A stretch of 31,665 nucleotides of DNA from Acanthamoeba lenticulata (GCA_002179805.1 NAVB01000609.1:1-31665), one strand, 5' to 3'. Counted from the stretch's first letter, positions 8,254 through 19,509 are shown. The notes: generated by a model from the letters alone, not told the origin. Made by a program: numbers and translations.

Positions 8254-11200
8254 ATGGACCAGGAAAGTGCACAAATGCGTACTTACTTCTTGCTAATCTC
8301 AAAAGGGTGGATTGATTAAGCTTCGGTGTCGCTGCAGAAGGGTTTGCAGAAGGAACACCAGAGGAAAGTGAGAGAGGGGAAGTGCATAATGCCAGGGCTG
8401 TCCTGCATGAAGCTCTCGTTGCTCTGGGTGGCGGCAAGGCTGTGCCCCAATACTCGTTCTCTTCTGTAGGGCCGTCGCACAAGCCCTGCTTCACCGCGAC
8501 ATGTATGCACACGTGTTTGCTTCTGTGGTGGCTCTTGTACTTGCTCCTAGTCACGTCTTGTTTGTCCCACCCCTAAGTACGGGTGACCGTGCGCGACATC
8601 ACGATCGAGGTCCAGGCTGCTGGTTCCTCCAAGCAGTCCAGTGCCACAAGTGCAGCCTCCAAGGCTTGCCATCGCCTCCACGACCTCGGGTGCACCCTGC
8701 CTTCCGTCTTATGCACGACTGCTGTTTCCACTCACGCCTGCCGCGTTGTCCGCAGCCTCCTGGGTACCGCCGTGTTGAAGGCTCGCATGGCCCCAGCCGC
8801 TGGAGGTAGCAAGCGGAAGGAGATGGAGGACGGTAGCACCGCCCCAGGCATGCCCGAGCGTAAGCACACCTGCCTGGACAAACAGCATGACGACGTCGCA
8901 AAGTCAATTCCTCGCTTCACCATTCCAAACGAGGTGGACGGCGTGCCCTTGACCAGCATGAACGCCAGCGATGAGACCGTCGTCTGTTACCTCTACGCGC
9001 TCAGCTTGCCTAACATCAACACCAAGGCACGCCCTCCAAAGCTCTGATTGGTTGATGTCCTGGCTCACCTCCCTGCAGGAGCCGCCGTACAGCCACTTAG
9101 GAGGCTTGCGCTTTGATGGGTTCACCGTCATCAGCTCTACCTCGCTCTACATTCCGGACTTTACAATCACCGGTACGCGACCTACCCTAGTTCACCTTGC
9201 TGACGACTGAAACTCATCGTACGAGGCCAGGCGGCCGGTGGGAGCCGCTTGTGGTGCGGGCTGGACAGCATGCCGAACGGGCACTGCGGCTCTCGTCTGG
9301 AGCCCTGCGCACGGTTGCGCGCTTTCACCACTACCTCCTGCACACTCTGCTGCGAGTCGAGGGCCAGCTGGCCTTTCCGCCCGACTGCCTCTACGTCGTC
9401 CCGCGCTTTGTCACCAGTGGCACCTGCAAAGAGGGTGATGATGAAGACGATAGCGCCGAGACCCTGTTGCGGCTGTCCTTCCTCCAGTCCCTGATGACAC
9501 CCGTGCCAGCCTACGATGTCTTCAAGCAAGTGCTGCTCGAGACTGGCGTGACGCTGGACCAGTGGCGAAGCGGACCTGGCGATCTCGCTGCCATCGACTC
9601 TGCCGAGGCCGAGCGCGTGCGCTTCGCCCGCGACCGAGTCGGCGCCGAGCTTGATGGGCGGATCCTGACCACCAGTTACAATGGCCAAGCCTATGTCCTG
9701 TGCGGCGTCCACCAAACGGTGACGCCCAGCCACTGGTTCCGACGCCACAGCGACCACGGCGAGTGGTGCTCGTTCGTCGACTACTATCGCCAGAAGAAGA
9801 TCGAGCTTGCCGATCCGCACCAGCCCATGGTCATCGCCAACCAGTCCAACATGGGCGCCGCTGCGTTGGTCCTGCCCGGCACCACGCCGGCCTCGGGTAC
9901 GCGCACACGTTGACCTTTTCCTCTTGCTCGGCCTGACCTTCACACCTATGCCGGCCGACAGCGAGCGACATCGACAAGGCGCTCGAGGGGGCGCCGCCCG
10001 ATGTGCCGCTTGTCCTTGAGAAGTGCGTGTTTCTGCCGCTCGAGCTCTGTTTGCTTTCCGGTACGTGCGCCAGCCACAACTCGAGAACATAGGCATGCAG
10101 GATCCCTTAATGGATTTGAGGGTGATGGTGGGCAATCCGACAGGGGTGACGTTTGAAATGAGCACCAAGTACGTGCACTACTTGCCTGGCATTCTCAACC
10201 ACCTCCACGAATTGCAGATCTTCTATCACAAGCTCGGGAGGCTCGAGCAGGCCGCCGGTTTCACCATCACCGACAGGCGACTGTTCAAGCAGGTGCCCCA
10301 AGCCCGCATTCCTTGCATTCCCGCACCAGACTGACGCCCAGGTCGTGTGTGGCGGCACAGGCGTTGACACACTCGACGTTTTCGATGGCGCGCGAGACGG
10401 GCCAAGTCGAGAGTGAGCGCCTCGAGTTCCTCGGCGACGCCGTCCTCGAGTTTCTCGTCGCTACTCGAGTCTACCTTCATCACCCCACCGTGCGCCCTCC
10501 GGCTATGTCCCCCTCCCCCACCGTCGTCGCGCTGCTGACGACGGCGATTTGCCCGCTCCGCAGCTTAGTGAAGGCCAGTTGACGGAGGCCAAGTGGCCCT
10601 ACATCCGCAACGTCACGCTGACGCAAGCGGCTCACGGGCTGGGCCTCGGGTGGTATCTGCTCGAGTTTGGCGCCGCCGTGGGCGGCTCGGTGGCGGCCGA
10701 TGCGCTCGAGGCTCTCCTTGGGGGCCTCTTCCTCGATCAGGGCATCGACCAGGCCAATGCCTTTTGCGAGCGGTTGCTGTTTGGGCTGGTCGAGGAGAAG
10801 CCCGAATTCAATCGCACGCCGCTCTTCAGCAGGCCGCGCCTCGTCGGCGCCTGCGTTTCGCCCGACGATGGCCACTTGGCCAGCAATCCCTCACGGCCCG
10901 TGATGAGCGACAGGGCTCGGGTCGAGGCCGACGTGGCTGGGCTCGAGGCCCTCTTGGGTCTGACCTTTGACGACAAGGGCTACCTGCAGCAAGCGGTGAC
11001 GCACGCCTCGTTCGACGTCCACGACGACAAGGCCGAGGCCGAGGACTGGTCCTACGAGCGGCTCGAATTCTTGGGCGACTCCATCCTCAAGTTTGTGACC
11101 GGCGTGCACCTGTACCGGACCTCGTCCGCCGACGTGCGCGAGGTACGTACCGAGCCGATGGTGATGATGCCGGTCGCCATTGCCATCATCTCACGCATGT

Positions 11201-11529
11201 GCGTGAACTTGACTCGATTGGCGAGCCAGGGCCCTTTGAGCCAGCAGAGGTCGCAGCTGGTGCGGAACGAGACGCTCGCCGCCTGCGCCGCCCGCGTGGG
11301 CCTCGCGCCGTTCATCCTCCATGCCAACCTGCCCACAGACCCGGGCGCCAAGGTCTTTAGCGACGTCGTCGAGGCCCTGCTCGGCGCGGCCTACATGGAC
11401 CGCGGCATGGCCGACCCCGAGACGCTGCGGCGAGAGCACGGCTGCGGCTGCGGGGTGGACGTGTTTGGGTGCCTCGTGCACAAGCTGATCATCGCCGCGC
11501 AGTGCGGCCATGACGAGACGCTTGAATGA
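8254..11529 (+). CDS. Dicer-type RNase III without helicase domain
   Basis: Cleaves double-stranded RNA into small RNAs. The start at 8254 (context CACCATGG) opens a 25-nt coding exon (MDQESAQM), spliced at 8278/8338. Domains in order: DUF283, the Dicer dimerisation dsRBD fold (VPQYSFSSVGPSHKPCFTAT, then SKQSSATSAASKACHRLHDL); platform (FHHYLLHTLLRVEGQLAFPP, LYVVPRF); PAZ (FVDYYRQKKIELADPHQPMV, about 9650-9850); connector (YVHYLPGILNHLHEL); RNase IIIa (ERLEFLGDAVLEF, then VAADALEALLGGLFLD); RNase IIIb (ERLEFLGDSILKF, EGPLSQQRSQLVRN across an intron at 11142-11237, then FSDVVEALLGAAYMD). All metal-binding acidic residues of both RNase III domains are present. Total is roughly 900 residues. No DExD helicase lies upstream; tRNA genes occupy that space. 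There is no C-terminal dsRBD. One intron (9027-9078) begins with GC. The junction near 10060-10100 does not keep frame cleanly. Confidence 0.88.
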
Positions 11530-11759
11530 AGGGCATTCTCTTTCTCAACAGGAAAGAACAAGAACGTGGGGTGTTGTGTAGCGTCGGATGGAAACGACGA
11601 GGAGCACATGAAACAAAATTAATAAGCGAACGTTAACTGTTTACGGTAATTAATACACCACCGTTAGAAGAGAGACAACCCCTCTTCGCCGCGCATCTAA
11701 ATCGACTTACTCGTCTTTTTTGTGGTGGTTGCTTTCCTTTCGTTCTTGCTTTGCCCTTG

Positions 11760-13856
11760 ATGGAACGAGAAGACAAGGCTGGAGGCGGCCTCGCCGTCTC
11801 GCCCCCGCCCGTTTCCCCAGGGCGGGCCAAGATTGCCTCTCTCGTACAATCCTTCAGCCCCCCTCCAGCCGGCACGACGGCATCTTCCCCACGTTCTGCT
11901 GCTCTTCTACATCAGAGCAGTCCTTCTCAAGGACCCGTCTCTTCCTTGTTGAAGCAGCAATCGCCCCGTTCGCCCATCAGCGAGCCGCATCAGGCGGTGA
12001 CCGAGATTGGGCCCAAGGAACGTCCTCGGTCGCGCAGCGGCGGACCTCCGGGCTCGACCTCGCCTATCGCCACCCTTCTGGCCTTTGATGCGCCAGGCCG
12101 GGGTGAGGTCTCGCCCAGGCAGGCGTCGACGACAACAAAGAAAGAAGGCCACGACGCAAAAAATGAAAGCGACGAGATTGACAACGCCGGAGGGCGACCG
12201 AAGGAGGCGCCTTCACCGCGGAACGTCGGCGGCAAAGATGGGGAGTGGAAGAGAAAGGCCCTCGCGGGCAAGGGCATCGTGCGCGAGGGCGCCCCCTCTG
12301 GCCAGGACCCCGGCCGGGTGAAACTGCCGCCGCTATCGTCGCTGCTCAACGCCGCCGCTGACGCCGACCGCGCCCTGGTGTCGTCCAAGAGCGACACCTG
12401 GAAGGCCAAGGCCCTCACCGGCCGCGGCATCGTCTCCGCCTCCTCGGGGTCCGCAGCCAGCCCGTCCTCGCCGTCCCTCTTCTCGCCCGTTTCGCCCACC
12501 TCCCCGCCCTCACCGCTCTCTACGTTGTCGCCCAGCAGCGCGTCGATGAGCAGCCCGACCCTGCCTTCGCTCTTCTCGCCGCGCCCGGTCATCCCGTCGG
12601 CCTCGGCCTCGGCCTCGCTGATGACAGTCCCCGACGAAGCGGCCGCCACCGCAGACGACGATGGGGCCTTGGGCGGCAGCGGAGGCAAGAGCGGGCGAAA
12701 GTCCAACAACAACGCCAAGTCGCAGCCCGCGAGCGAGAAGCGTTCGTCGCGCAAGGAGGAAGGCGGAAGCGGCGGCAAGAGTGGGCGCAAGAGCCGAACC
12801 GCCAACAATCTGGTGCAAGCTGAGGTCTCGCTGCCGACGACGGTCGTCAACCGGGTCCACGTCGACAAGGACACGCTCGTGCAGGACATGGACGGCGTCT
12901 TGCGCGTGCTCCACAGCGAGATCGAGCGGCTGGGCAACCACCCGGCCTCGCAGCAACAGCAGCAGCCGCAGTCCTCGGGCCGGGGCGGATTCAAGCGCCA
13001 TCGGCGGTCCAAGTCGATCGACAACCTGCTCTCGCAACAGGCCGTCAGCAAGGCCACCAAGGCCACGCCCGATGGCAAGCAACAGCAACAGCAGCAGAAG
13101 GGCGGCCGAGCCGAAGCGCCCGCCTTTGCCTTCCCGCTCGCCATGCAGACCAAGCCTGCACCAGCGGCGAGCAGCTCATCAAGGTGCGTCCGCCCCATCG
13201 CCCCCATAGACCGTGGCGACGACGAGCCTCTAACTCAATGTCGTCGTAATCGTACTCGTGTGGTTGATGAGCGCAGTGGCTCGTCTTCGCCTGCGCCAGC
13301 GCCGGGCAAGGGAGAGCCGCGAAAGACCAAGACCAACAGCCTACGCCAACAGCTTCTGCTGGGCAAGGGCGTCGTCAAGCCGCAGGACAAGCGCACCGTA
13401 CTCGCTTTCTCTCGACTCTCGCCTTGCGCAGTCATGACTCACGCAGCCTTACACGCACACACACGCCCAGGTTCCGGTCTCGCGCCTGTCGGTGCTGATC
13501 GACATGGCCGACCTGCAGGGCATCAACCGTCAGGCGGCGGTGCTCGAAGCCGCCGCTCAAAAATACGCGCCGCCTCCGGGTTCGTTCACGGCCCTCGTCT
13601 CTCTTGCTGGCTTGGCTTTGGTGGCTCACATGTATCTGCCCAACGCTGTGGTGTAGCAATGGGCGAGGCGTACTACCCGACAAAGGAGGACCTCATGCGC
13701 CAGCGATTGAAGACGGTCAAGGCGGTGATCGTTTCGGCCATGGACGAGCTCGAGTACGAGCTCTTGCACCAGCGAAACAGCGCCGACGCGGCCGGGGAGG
13801 ACCAGCTCGCGGAGCTGGCCACCAAGCTCGAGCGGCTCAGTGCCCTCCTCGACTAG
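11760..13856 (+). CDS. Unrecognised Ser/Pro-rich protein with three KAL-x-GKGIV repeats
   Basis: I do not recognise a family. The start at 11760 (MEREDKAGGG) leads into a long, mostly disordered region rich in Ser, Pro, Gly and Lys, with poly-Gln near 12950 and 13080. A motif is repeated three times: EWKRKALAGKGIV (about 12243), TWKAKALTGRGIV (about 12399) and LRQQLLLGKGVV (about 13340), which may be a linear binding motif. A short basic Arg/Ser segment (KRHRRSKSIDNLL) looks like a 14-3-3 or kinase site. Introns at about 13184-13277, 13398-13470 and 13580-13657 join a folded C-terminus: VSRLSVLIDMADLQGINRQA and EDLMRQRLKTVKAVIVSAMD, then a helical tail ending LERLSALLD. Function unknown. Confidence 0.65.
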   Translation: MEREDKAGGGLAVSPPPVSPGRAKIASLVQSFSPPPAGTTASSPRSAALLHQSSPSQGPVSSLLKQQSPRSPISEPHQAVTEIGPKERPRSRSGGPPGSTSPIATLLAFDAPGRGEVSPRQASTTTKKEGHDAKNESDEIDNAGGRPKEAPSPRNVGGKDGEWKRKALAGKGIVREGAPSGQDPGRVKLPPLSSLLNAAADADRALVSSKSDTWKAKALTGRGIVSASSGSAASPSSPSLFSPVSPTSPPSPLSTLSPSSASMSSPTLPSLFSPRPVIPSASASASLMTVPDEAAATADDDGALGGSGGKSGRKSNNNAKSQPASEKRSSRKEEGGSGGKSGRKSRTANNLVQAEVSLPTTVVNRVHVDKDTLVQDMDGVLRVLHSEIERLGNHPASQQQQQPQSSGRGGFKRHRRSKSIDNLLSQQAVSKATKATPDGKQQQQQQKGGRAEAPAFAFPLAMQTKPAPAASSSSRCVRPIAPIDRGDDEPLTQCRRNRTRVVDERSGSSSPAPAPGKGEPRKTKTNSLRQQLLLGKGVVKPQDKRTVLAFSRLSPCAVMTHAALHAHTRPGSGLAPVGADRHGRPAGHQPSGGGARSRRSKIRAASGFVHGPRLSCWLGFGGSHVSAQRCGVAMGEAYYPTKEDLMRQRLKTVKAVIVSAMDELEYELLHQRNSADAAGEDQLAELATKLERLSALLD

Positions 13857-14173
13857 CGCGTCGGACCGACTGAGCGCCTCAAGATGTACAGAACATAACA
13901 GTATACAAGTCGCAGAGGTCGTGTGGGCAAGTGGAGAGGGCACTGCGTGCCGAGACACAAACATGCAACCACACGCTCCCGGCAGGCAGCCGCAACATGC
14001 AATATTATTCTTTTTTATTATTTTTTCTTCTTCGTTTTCTTTTCCTGCCGCGGACTTGGGTTTCGTCTTTGCATTTGCGCAACTGCTTTGGCGATCGTCA
14101 CCGGAAGACCGGTCCTCAATTTTCATTCTTTCATCTTCTATCCGGAAGTAGTCGGAGAAGATCAAATCCTAAA
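13857..14173. other. Intergenic region between the Ser/Pro-rich gene and RRP1
   Basis: About 317 bp. It contains a T-rich stretch (about 14008-14042) followed by GC-mixed sequence up to the RRP1 start. I see no clear RNA gene, TATA box or strong inverted repeat. Confidence 0.4.
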
Positions 14174-16156
14174 ATGTCATCGGAATCGGAGCAGCTGTCG
14201 CCAGCGCAGCAAAGTGTTTACCTCAACTTCACGCGCAAATTGGCTCATAATGGTACATCTCCACAATAATTTCAAAGATTGGCTCATTTGTCTGCGCCCG
14301 CTTGCGTTTTCTTGTCTCTCTTCCCCTTTGGCGTTTGAACGTCCCACCACAAATATGTAAATTTTAATCCTTGCACTTCCATTTGGCCTCCTTGCAGAAA
14401 AGAAGACACGCGATCGTGCCGTGCGATTTGTTGCCAAATGGTTGGCCCACCAGCCCAAGGCCAGTGAGGCCGACCTCCGCAAGCTGTGGCAAGGCCTCTT
14501 TTTCTGTACGACCTTCCTCGTTCCTCCCTTTTCTCCACCTCGGCTCCTCGGTTCCGCTCTGCAGCGTTCTTGCTGACCTCTGGCCGCCGCCCCGTGATCG
14601 GACCAGGCCTGTGGCACGCCGACAAGCTGATCATCCAGGCCGAGGTGGCGACCAGCATCGCGGGCCTCATGCACTCGGGCAAGACGGTCGAGGCCGGCAT
14701 GCGCTACCTGGCCGCCGGCCTGTGGACCCTCCACATGCGTTGGATGACGATCGACAGGCACCGCGTCGACAAATTTTTGTCGCTCCTGCGCCACCTCCTG
14801 CGCCAGGCGCTCCTCGTGCTGGCCCGCCACCAGTGGCGAGCCGAGGACATCGCCCGGTTTGCGCAGGTCATGAAGACCTACCCGCTCGGCTCGGCCGACA
14901 AGAGCGTGCCCCTGTGCCCCGGCATCACGCTCCACTATGCCGACATCTTTATGGACGAGCTCAAGCTGGCCGTGGAGACCGGGGCCGATGGCGAGGGCAA
15001 CCTGGAGCTCCGGGCGGGCGCCATGAACGACGTGCTGGAGCCCTTCCTCTACGCCCTGGCGCAGTACCCCGACAAAGTGGTCCTCCAGCGCATCGAAGAG
15101 CGCGTGCTCGGTCCCTTTATTCGCGGTGCGGTTCGTCACGTGGAGCTCGCCCCGACGTCGCCCCTCCGCTTCGTCGACTACACGGCCCTCGCCAGCCGCT
15201 TCTTCGAGATCGCCGTCAGCAAGTATGCGCGAACCGCGGCTTCTCTCGCGTGCATTCTTTGCATTTTTGTCATTCCACGCTCATCCGCGCCCATGTCGTC
15301 GTGGCTGACTGTACAGAGAGACCAAGGAGAGCCACCGGGCACGGTTCTATCGCTACAAGAAGGAGCTGCAGAAGGTCCTCGAGACGCCGTCGGTGCGGCG
15401 CATGGAGCTCGAGACGCCCGAGCCCAACGGCACAAACCACCACCACCAGAATGGCAACGGCCTCCCCAAGGAGGCTGAAGAAGTCGAGGAAACCGAAAGC
15501 AAAGCTGATGAGGAAGAAGAGGAGGAAGAGGAGGAGAATGGACACCAAGAAAACGGAACTGAGGAGACAGTCGAGCACATGAATGGCCAAGATGAGGACG
15601 AACACAAGGACGAAGACGAAGAAGAGCAATCGTACGATTCGCCCTCTCTTCTTGATGGTGTTGTTATTGCTGCGCTTCTTGTTTGACGAACCATCACGCC
15701 ACTTCCTGCAGGGCGACCAAGAAGAGGAAGCACGGCGTGGTGAAGAGGCATAGCGCGCAGCCCACGTGGATGCTGGCCTTCCTCAAGAAACCACGGCTGA
15801 GCCTCAACACCTTGCCCACGCCCGACGAGGACGAGGACGACAACAACACAGCTGCCGCCCAGGCGCCCGTCAAGCGAAGGACAGGCCCGCGACTTCGCTT
15901 CTCCCTCGAGTCCAACTCCATACAAGGTTCCTCATGCGCTTCGTGCACTCATTCTACTCTCCCTCTCTCCTTGAATGTGGCCAGAGAGGCCTGACGCCTT
16001 GCTCGCCGTGTTGATGGTGCTGGTGGCGTGTGCGCAGAGTTCCGCAAGATCGACCCACCGGCCAAGCTGGGCTCGTCGCCAGTCCCCAACCGCAAGCCCA
16101 CCATCGGCATTTTGAAGGGCAGCCCCCTCGTCAAGCCCGCCGCGCCCCGGCACTAA
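14174..16156 (+). CDS. RRP1: RRP1 / Nop52 nucleolar rRNA-processing protein
   Basis: RRP1 acts in the nucleolus in maturation of the large ribosomal subunit, chiefly ITS processing of 27S/28S precursors. The start at 14174 gives MSSESEQLSPAQQ. After introns the Nop52 helical domain follows: RDRAVRFVAKWLA, LRKLWQGLF, LIIQAEVATSIAGLMHSG, FLSLLRHLLRQALLVLA and LHYADIFMDELKLAVETGAD, with VLEPFLYALAQYPDKVVLQR near the end. The C-terminal part is acidic (a poly-Glu run encoded at about 15505-15535), then basic (RATKKRKHGVVKR), with PTWMLAFLKKPRLSL, and ends KPTIGILKGSPLVKP before the stop at 16154-16156. Introns are short GT-AG (near 14253-14396, 14507-14564, 15220-15316, 15630-15712, 15926-16039). 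Layout matches animal and yeast homologues. Confidence 0.87.
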
Positions 16157-16482
16157 GGAGCTGCAGGCCGAGTGGCCAAACGCTACGGACTCTCTCGCTT
16201 TCTTCTTCTTCTTGTGCTTCTTCTCCCTTTCTACTTCACCCCAACACCAAACCATCCACCACACTCAGAAATGTGGTCACGAACCGAAACACAACAGCAA
16301 ACATAACTACTGTTTTTTATACATCACGTCCATACGTTGTTGTGTATTGTCGGCGTCTATTAGTGAGGCCGCTGAGGACAGAGCAGGGTTGGCTGGGGTG
16401 TACAAGAAGAAGATGCAAGAAGAAGGCGGGAGGGGTGGAATAAATAGAAAGAAGACTAAACTGACACGACTTGGGGGCTCCT
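16157..16482. other. Convergent 3' region between RRP1 and the RWD protein
   Basis: About 326 bp between two stop codons that face each other. It holds a pyrimidine-rich stretch (16197-16240) and AATAAA on the plus strand at about 16439, near the end of the minus-strand gene. No RNA gene or repeat is seen. Confidence 0.4.
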
Positions 16483-17462
16483 TCAAAACTCGGGCAGGTC
16501 GGCCTCGTCGACGTCATCGTAGGCAAAGAGCGACGCGTCGATCTCGAACAGTTGCCGTCCTGTAACAAAAGCAAAGCAGCCGCGGCGGTCAGCCATCAGA
16601 AAAGCGACGACAAAGCAACGCTGAGCGCTGGCAGGCGGCGTACCCGTAAGTCGCTTCTCGTCTTCCGTCGCGATGCGCATCTTGGACGACTTCATCTCGA
16701 GCTCGAACTTGGCCTTCCACTCTGGTGTGGTTATGCCATCTCACTTGGTCAGAAGAGGAAGAAGCCATGTACGATGCGTGGTGTCTGCGACGCACCGGCA
16801 AAGGTGGCTGGGGTGACAGGGGTGCCGGCCTGGAACTTGCGCTCCTGGATGATCTGCTGGGCCTGCTCCTCCTCCAACTCCCGCATACGAGCCCGCTCCT
16901 CTCGCTCCCTGGCCTTGCGCGCCAGCTCGTCCTTGATGTTCTCCAGCCATTCCTTGGCCATCTGGGCCAGCGTGAGCACCATGGCCATGTCGAGGTTTTG
17001 CTGGGCCTATTGAGGAGTCGTCAGGAAAGGGCATAAGCGCAAAGAAAGATGAGGCATTCTGGACTGACCTCGCTTTCGAGCTGCTCTTGAAGGCCGGCGC
17101 AGGCGTCAGCGTCGATGTTACGCAGCGGGATCACCTCCAGCAGCGGCACTTCCTTCGGATAGCGCGGCGTGAAGGTCACCTTCAGCGTCACTCCAGCTGC
17201 AAGTGTTTAACGTCCAATTAGGCGCAGCGAGAAAGACAAGCAACAGCACAAGAGGACTGCGTACGCAAAGATTCATTTCCTTCGGGCACCAGCTTGATCT
17301 GAAACTCATGCGGTGACGAACCCAGCACTGCAGTAGTGCCCTCACAATTAACAAAAATTCGTGGCAAATTGCGAAGGACGGCGAACCTTCAATATCATCC
17401 ATGTAAATGGCCTGAAGGGCCTCCATCTCCATGGCCTGCTCCTCAGCGACTTCAGGATCCAT
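16483..17462 (-). CDS. RWDD1: RWD-domain protein, RWDD1/DFRP2 (Gir2) family
   Basis: Family members (yeast Gir2, human RWDD1/DFRP2) bind DRG-type GTPases on ribosomes; Gir2 also binds Gcn1. The minus-strand start at 17462 (MDPEVAEEQAMEMEALQAIY) opens the RWD domain, which continues over introns with SSPHEFQIKLVPEGNES and LKVTFTPRYPKEVPLLEVIP. The next exon has the long charged helix typical of this family (ENIKDELARKAREREERARM, then QIIQERKFQAGTPVTPATF), the site of the DRG-binding region. The last exons carry MKSSKMRIATEDEKRLTG and ASLFAYDDVDEADLPEF with stop at 16483. Introns are GT-AG, about five in number. Call rests on domain order and the acidic C-terminus. Confidence 0.82.
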
Positions 17463-17651
17463 AGCTGGCAGCTCGCAATGAATGACCTCGGCGAGATGAC
17501 GCAAAGGAAAAACTGTTTTTTTTCTTTATGTCGTTTATTTGCCTTTTCTTAATTTCTCAAGTTCTTCTCGTGCCGATACGAAGAGAACAAAACTAAAGCG
17601 TTCTGTTGTTTGAGATAACAAAATCGCAACAGATTAGACTGCACAGCTGGG

Positions 17652-19509
17652 ATGGAGGACGACCAAAAGAAGAACGTAGCTCCTTCGACGCCTCTTGAGG
17701 ACGGCCTTGAGCCTGAGGTGGTGGAGGACGGGGATCTTGCTGAGACGATGGAAGAGATGGAACTCGCGGACACTGAGATTGAAGTTGAAGGGGAGCAGGA
17801 AGAGCTGCCCGACGACTCTATCCAGGGTTTCTTCGCCCACAAAGGTAAAGCCTTTGTTCAAGACACTGAATGATGCATCTTGCACTCCGCTTTTTTGTTT
17901 TCATCGCCGATTTGGATTTTATTTCTAATCTTTCTTTCGTGTCATTTGCACTCGACCTGTGCAGAGCCCGTGTACACGGTCTCCCTCTCTCAGGCCATTC
18001 CTGGGTTGGCCGTGTGCGGTGGCGGCGACGACCAGGCCTACCTCTGGAGCACCGAGACCGGCGAGACAAAGGCGCACCTGACCGGTTCGTTGGCCCTTGC
18101 AACCATTAACCACGCGTCCGCTCGTCGTGGCAACGGCCCAGCACCTGTTTGGCTCACGCATGCATCAATCAAAAAAACAGGGCACACGGACAGTGTGACG
18201 TGCGCGCGGTTTAACAAGGACGGCAAGCTGGTGGCCACAGCGGGCCTTGACGCCTGCATCAAGATTTGGAACACGGAGAACGGCCAGCTCGTCAACACGC
18301 TCGAGGGCCCCGGCGAGGGCTTGGACGTACGCTCTCTTTTCTTGTTGGCCTCTTGTCGGTTTCTGATGAGCTCAACCACCTTTTTGTCCCGGCCTGTCTA
18401 GTGGCTCATGTGGCACCAGCGCGGCAATGTCCTCCTGGCTGGCTCTGGCGACGGCACCGTGTGGATGTGGCTCGCCTCTACTGGTACTCCCTGGTCCCCA
18501 ATCCCTTCCCATTACCTGCTTGGGCAATGATGGTGATCATGTTGGTTAAAAACGCCAGGCGAGTGCATGAACACGTTCGTCGGACACGCGGGCGCCGTGA
18601 CGTGCGGCGGCTTCTCGCCTGATGGTAAGCTCATCATCACCGCCTCGGAGGACGCCACCCTCCGCGTGTGGAACCCAAAGACCGCACAGCCCAAGCACGT
18701 CATTCAAGGTAAGCACGACCCCAGCAGAAGAATCAATTTCTCGAACCTTGCAGCCAATGCTGACACACGTGTAGGATTCGGATATCATGAGGAGGGCGTG
18801 ATCTGCATGGACATGCACGAGGAGAAGCCGCTGGTCCTCACGGGCTCGCACGACAAGACCGCCAAGCTGGTCTCCTACGCGACGGCCAAGGTACTAGCTC
18901 ATGGCTTTGTCTGTCTCACAAGCCGTCATTGGTCTTCCTGCGCTCACACGTTTCGCCTTCCTGCAGCCGCTGGCCGACCTCAAGGGACACGAGAACTCGG
19001 TCGAGTCCGTGGGCTTCTGCCGCTCGTACGATCCTCTTCCGCCCCACCAAGGCCTCGCCTCCTCACGCATCACCTCGCCCAACAACAATGCAGGCACCCG
19101 TTCATGGCGACGGGCTCTATGGACAACACCATCCGAATCTGGGATCTCAACACGGGGCAGCACCGACAAACCTGCCAGGGCCACGAGGACGGCGTGGTGA
19201 AGATCAAGTGGCACCCGCAGGAGCCGCTGCTCTTCTCGTGCTCCACCGACCGAACGATTCGCCTGTGGGACGCCCGCGCGGCCACGCAGGTGCGATCGTG
19301 GGTCGGCCACCAGGACATGATCCTCGACTTTGACATCTCCAGGTACCCTCTCCCCGCCTCGCCCCAGCGTTCTTCATGGCCCAGGGAAGTGCGACAGAAT
19401 ACTGACTGGAGCGACGTGGGGGTTGGTGTGATGCAGCGACGGCAAGACGATCGTGAGCGGCTCCGAGGACAGCACTGTGCTGGTGTTCTCCCTTGAGTCG
19501 GACCATTAA
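17652..19509 (+). CDS. AAMP: AAMP / Sqt1-like WD40 protein
   Basis: Yeast Sqt1 is the dedicated chaperone of ribosomal protein uL16 (Rpl10), and animal AAMP is its homologue. The start at 17652 gives a strongly acidic N-terminus (LAETMEEMELADTEIEVEGE) as in the family. Then follow about eight WD40 blades spread over seven or more exons, for example HTDSVTCARFNKDGKLVATA with IKIWN, HAGAVTCGGFSPDGKLIITA with LRVWN, GSMDNTIRIWDLNTGQ, and STDRTIRLWDARAA. The last exon ends GSEDSTVLVFSLESDH. Introns near 17846-17964, 18087-18180, 18328-18400, 18482-18565, 18709-18773 and others carry GT-AG ends. The gene is divergent from RWDD1 with 189 bp between start codons. Confidence 0.85.

Noticed and set aside
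8705..8754. A 50-bp GT..AG segment in the Dicer DUF283 exon
   Set aside because: Removing it shifts the frame into an early stop, while read-through keeps the Dicer frame open, so it is treated as coding.
11990..13207. A 405-codon minus-strand open frame opposite the Ser/Pro-rich gene
   Set aside because: Low-complexity Ser/Leu/Pro/Cys runs mirror the repeats on the coding strand. The plus strand has the start, introns and ending that fit a gene.
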